Assembly: GCF_009761815.1 (NCBI RefSeq)
Contig: NZ_RWIN01000112.1
Coordinates: 1-41,606, forward strand
Direction: 5' to 3'
DNA: 41,606 nt
From: Pseudomonas sp. PB120
GTDB taxonomy: Bacteria > Pseudomonadota > Gammaproteobacteria > Pseudomonadales > Pseudomonadaceae
Of this stretch, positions 41,552-41,606 are shown in pieces. The notes beneath the pieces are model-generated. The model did not search any database. It was not told the DNA's origin and saw only the letters and a program-made list of their open reading frames with translations. The stretch's first letter is position 1, and every line of letters starts with the position of its first letter. Made by a program: the position numbers and the translations under genes.

Positions 41552-41606
41552 ACCGCCATCGCGAGCAGGCTCGCTCCCACAGGGGTAACGTAAACCCTGT
41601 GGGCGC
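41552..41606. repeat. REP element, subfamily C, cut by window end
   Basis: CGCCATCGCGAGCAGGCTCG begins at 41554, and CCCACAGGG (41576-41584) pairs with CCCTGTGGG (41595-41603). The inverted partner half continues past the window end. It lies upstream of the glycosyltransferase gene. Confidence 0.8.

Noticed and set aside
1..41606. Regularly recurring 20-30-base repeats as a possible CRISPR array
   Set aside because: Repeats are dispersed in intergenic gaps as inverted pairs with conserved spacers, not a direct array; no cas genes are present. They are REP elements.
41450..41606. Pho box upstream of the glycosyltransferase operon
   Set aside because: GTGTCAGAGAGTCATG vaguely recalls PhoB half-sites, but the two seven-base repeats with four-base spacing are not there.
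1..41606. tRNA, rRNA, integrase, transposase or RAYT genes
   Set aside because: I looked for these on both strands by motif and found none; without a covariance-model search a small RNA could still be missed.

Overview
The window looks like a chromosome segment of a Pseudomonas of the P. fluorescens group. It is GC-rich and carries about 16 REP-type inverted-repeat elements in almost every large intergenic gap. It also carries gene blocks that I recall as conserved across the genus: fumarase, SadC-like diguanylate cyclase, ferredoxin reductase, enoyl-CoA hydratase and pykA; a moxR operon; and sbcB, mvaT and purU (from memory, the PA4333 to about PA4311 region of P. aeruginosa). The right half (about 20.4-41.5 kb) reads as conserved core. 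The left half (about 1-20 kb) reads as a more variable set of catabolic and transport modules. I see no prophage, integrase, transposase, CRISPR array, rRNA or tRNA.

Left half. A LysR regulator faces a secreted metallo-beta-lactamase-fold protein and an NAD(P)-binding protein (0.1-2.9 kb). A second LysR regulator faces a six-gene catabolic and uptake cluster (3.05-11.5 kb): a TPP-dependent 2-keto acid decarboxylase resembling AruI, an aldehyde dehydrogenase, and a complete polyamine-type ABC importer (Tat-exported binding protein, two permeases, ATPase). Next come an AraC regulator, a small monooxygenase-fold protein, a 76-residue unknown, a flavin reductase and a four-repeat COG4705-like membrane protein (11.8-15.3 kb). 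An MHS-family transporter (15.5-16.8 kb) lies beside a sigma-54 response regulator and a DctB/MifS-like sensor kinase (17.1-20.2 kb). Its upstream region carries a near-consensus sigma-54 promoter and two 12-bp palindromes at an enhancer-like distance, so the three genes form a readable regulatory circuit, probably for 2-oxoglutarate or another dicarboxylate.

Right half. Class I fumarase diverges from a SadC-like diguanylate cyclase, followed by a 2Fe-2S/FAD oxidoreductase and an enoyl-CoA hydratase; pyruvate kinase converges on them. A small lipoprotein and a PilZ-domain protein follow. A tightly overlapping minus-strand operon (RDD, SpoIIM-like, DUF4129-like, DUF4350-like, MoxR ATPase, DUF58; 28.1-35.0 kb) is the least understood multi-gene system here and the best candidate for an undescribed envelope machine. 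Then come exonuclease I (sbcB), the H-NS-like silencer mvaT and formyl-THF deformylase (purU). At the right end a three-gene overlapping operon encodes a GT4 glycosyltransferase, a DUF2334 deacetylase-like protein and an MprF/YbhN-like membrane protein, possibly a pathway that makes and moves a glycolipid.

REP elements fall into three sequence subfamilies, mostly as inverted pairs, and several sit inside apparent operons.
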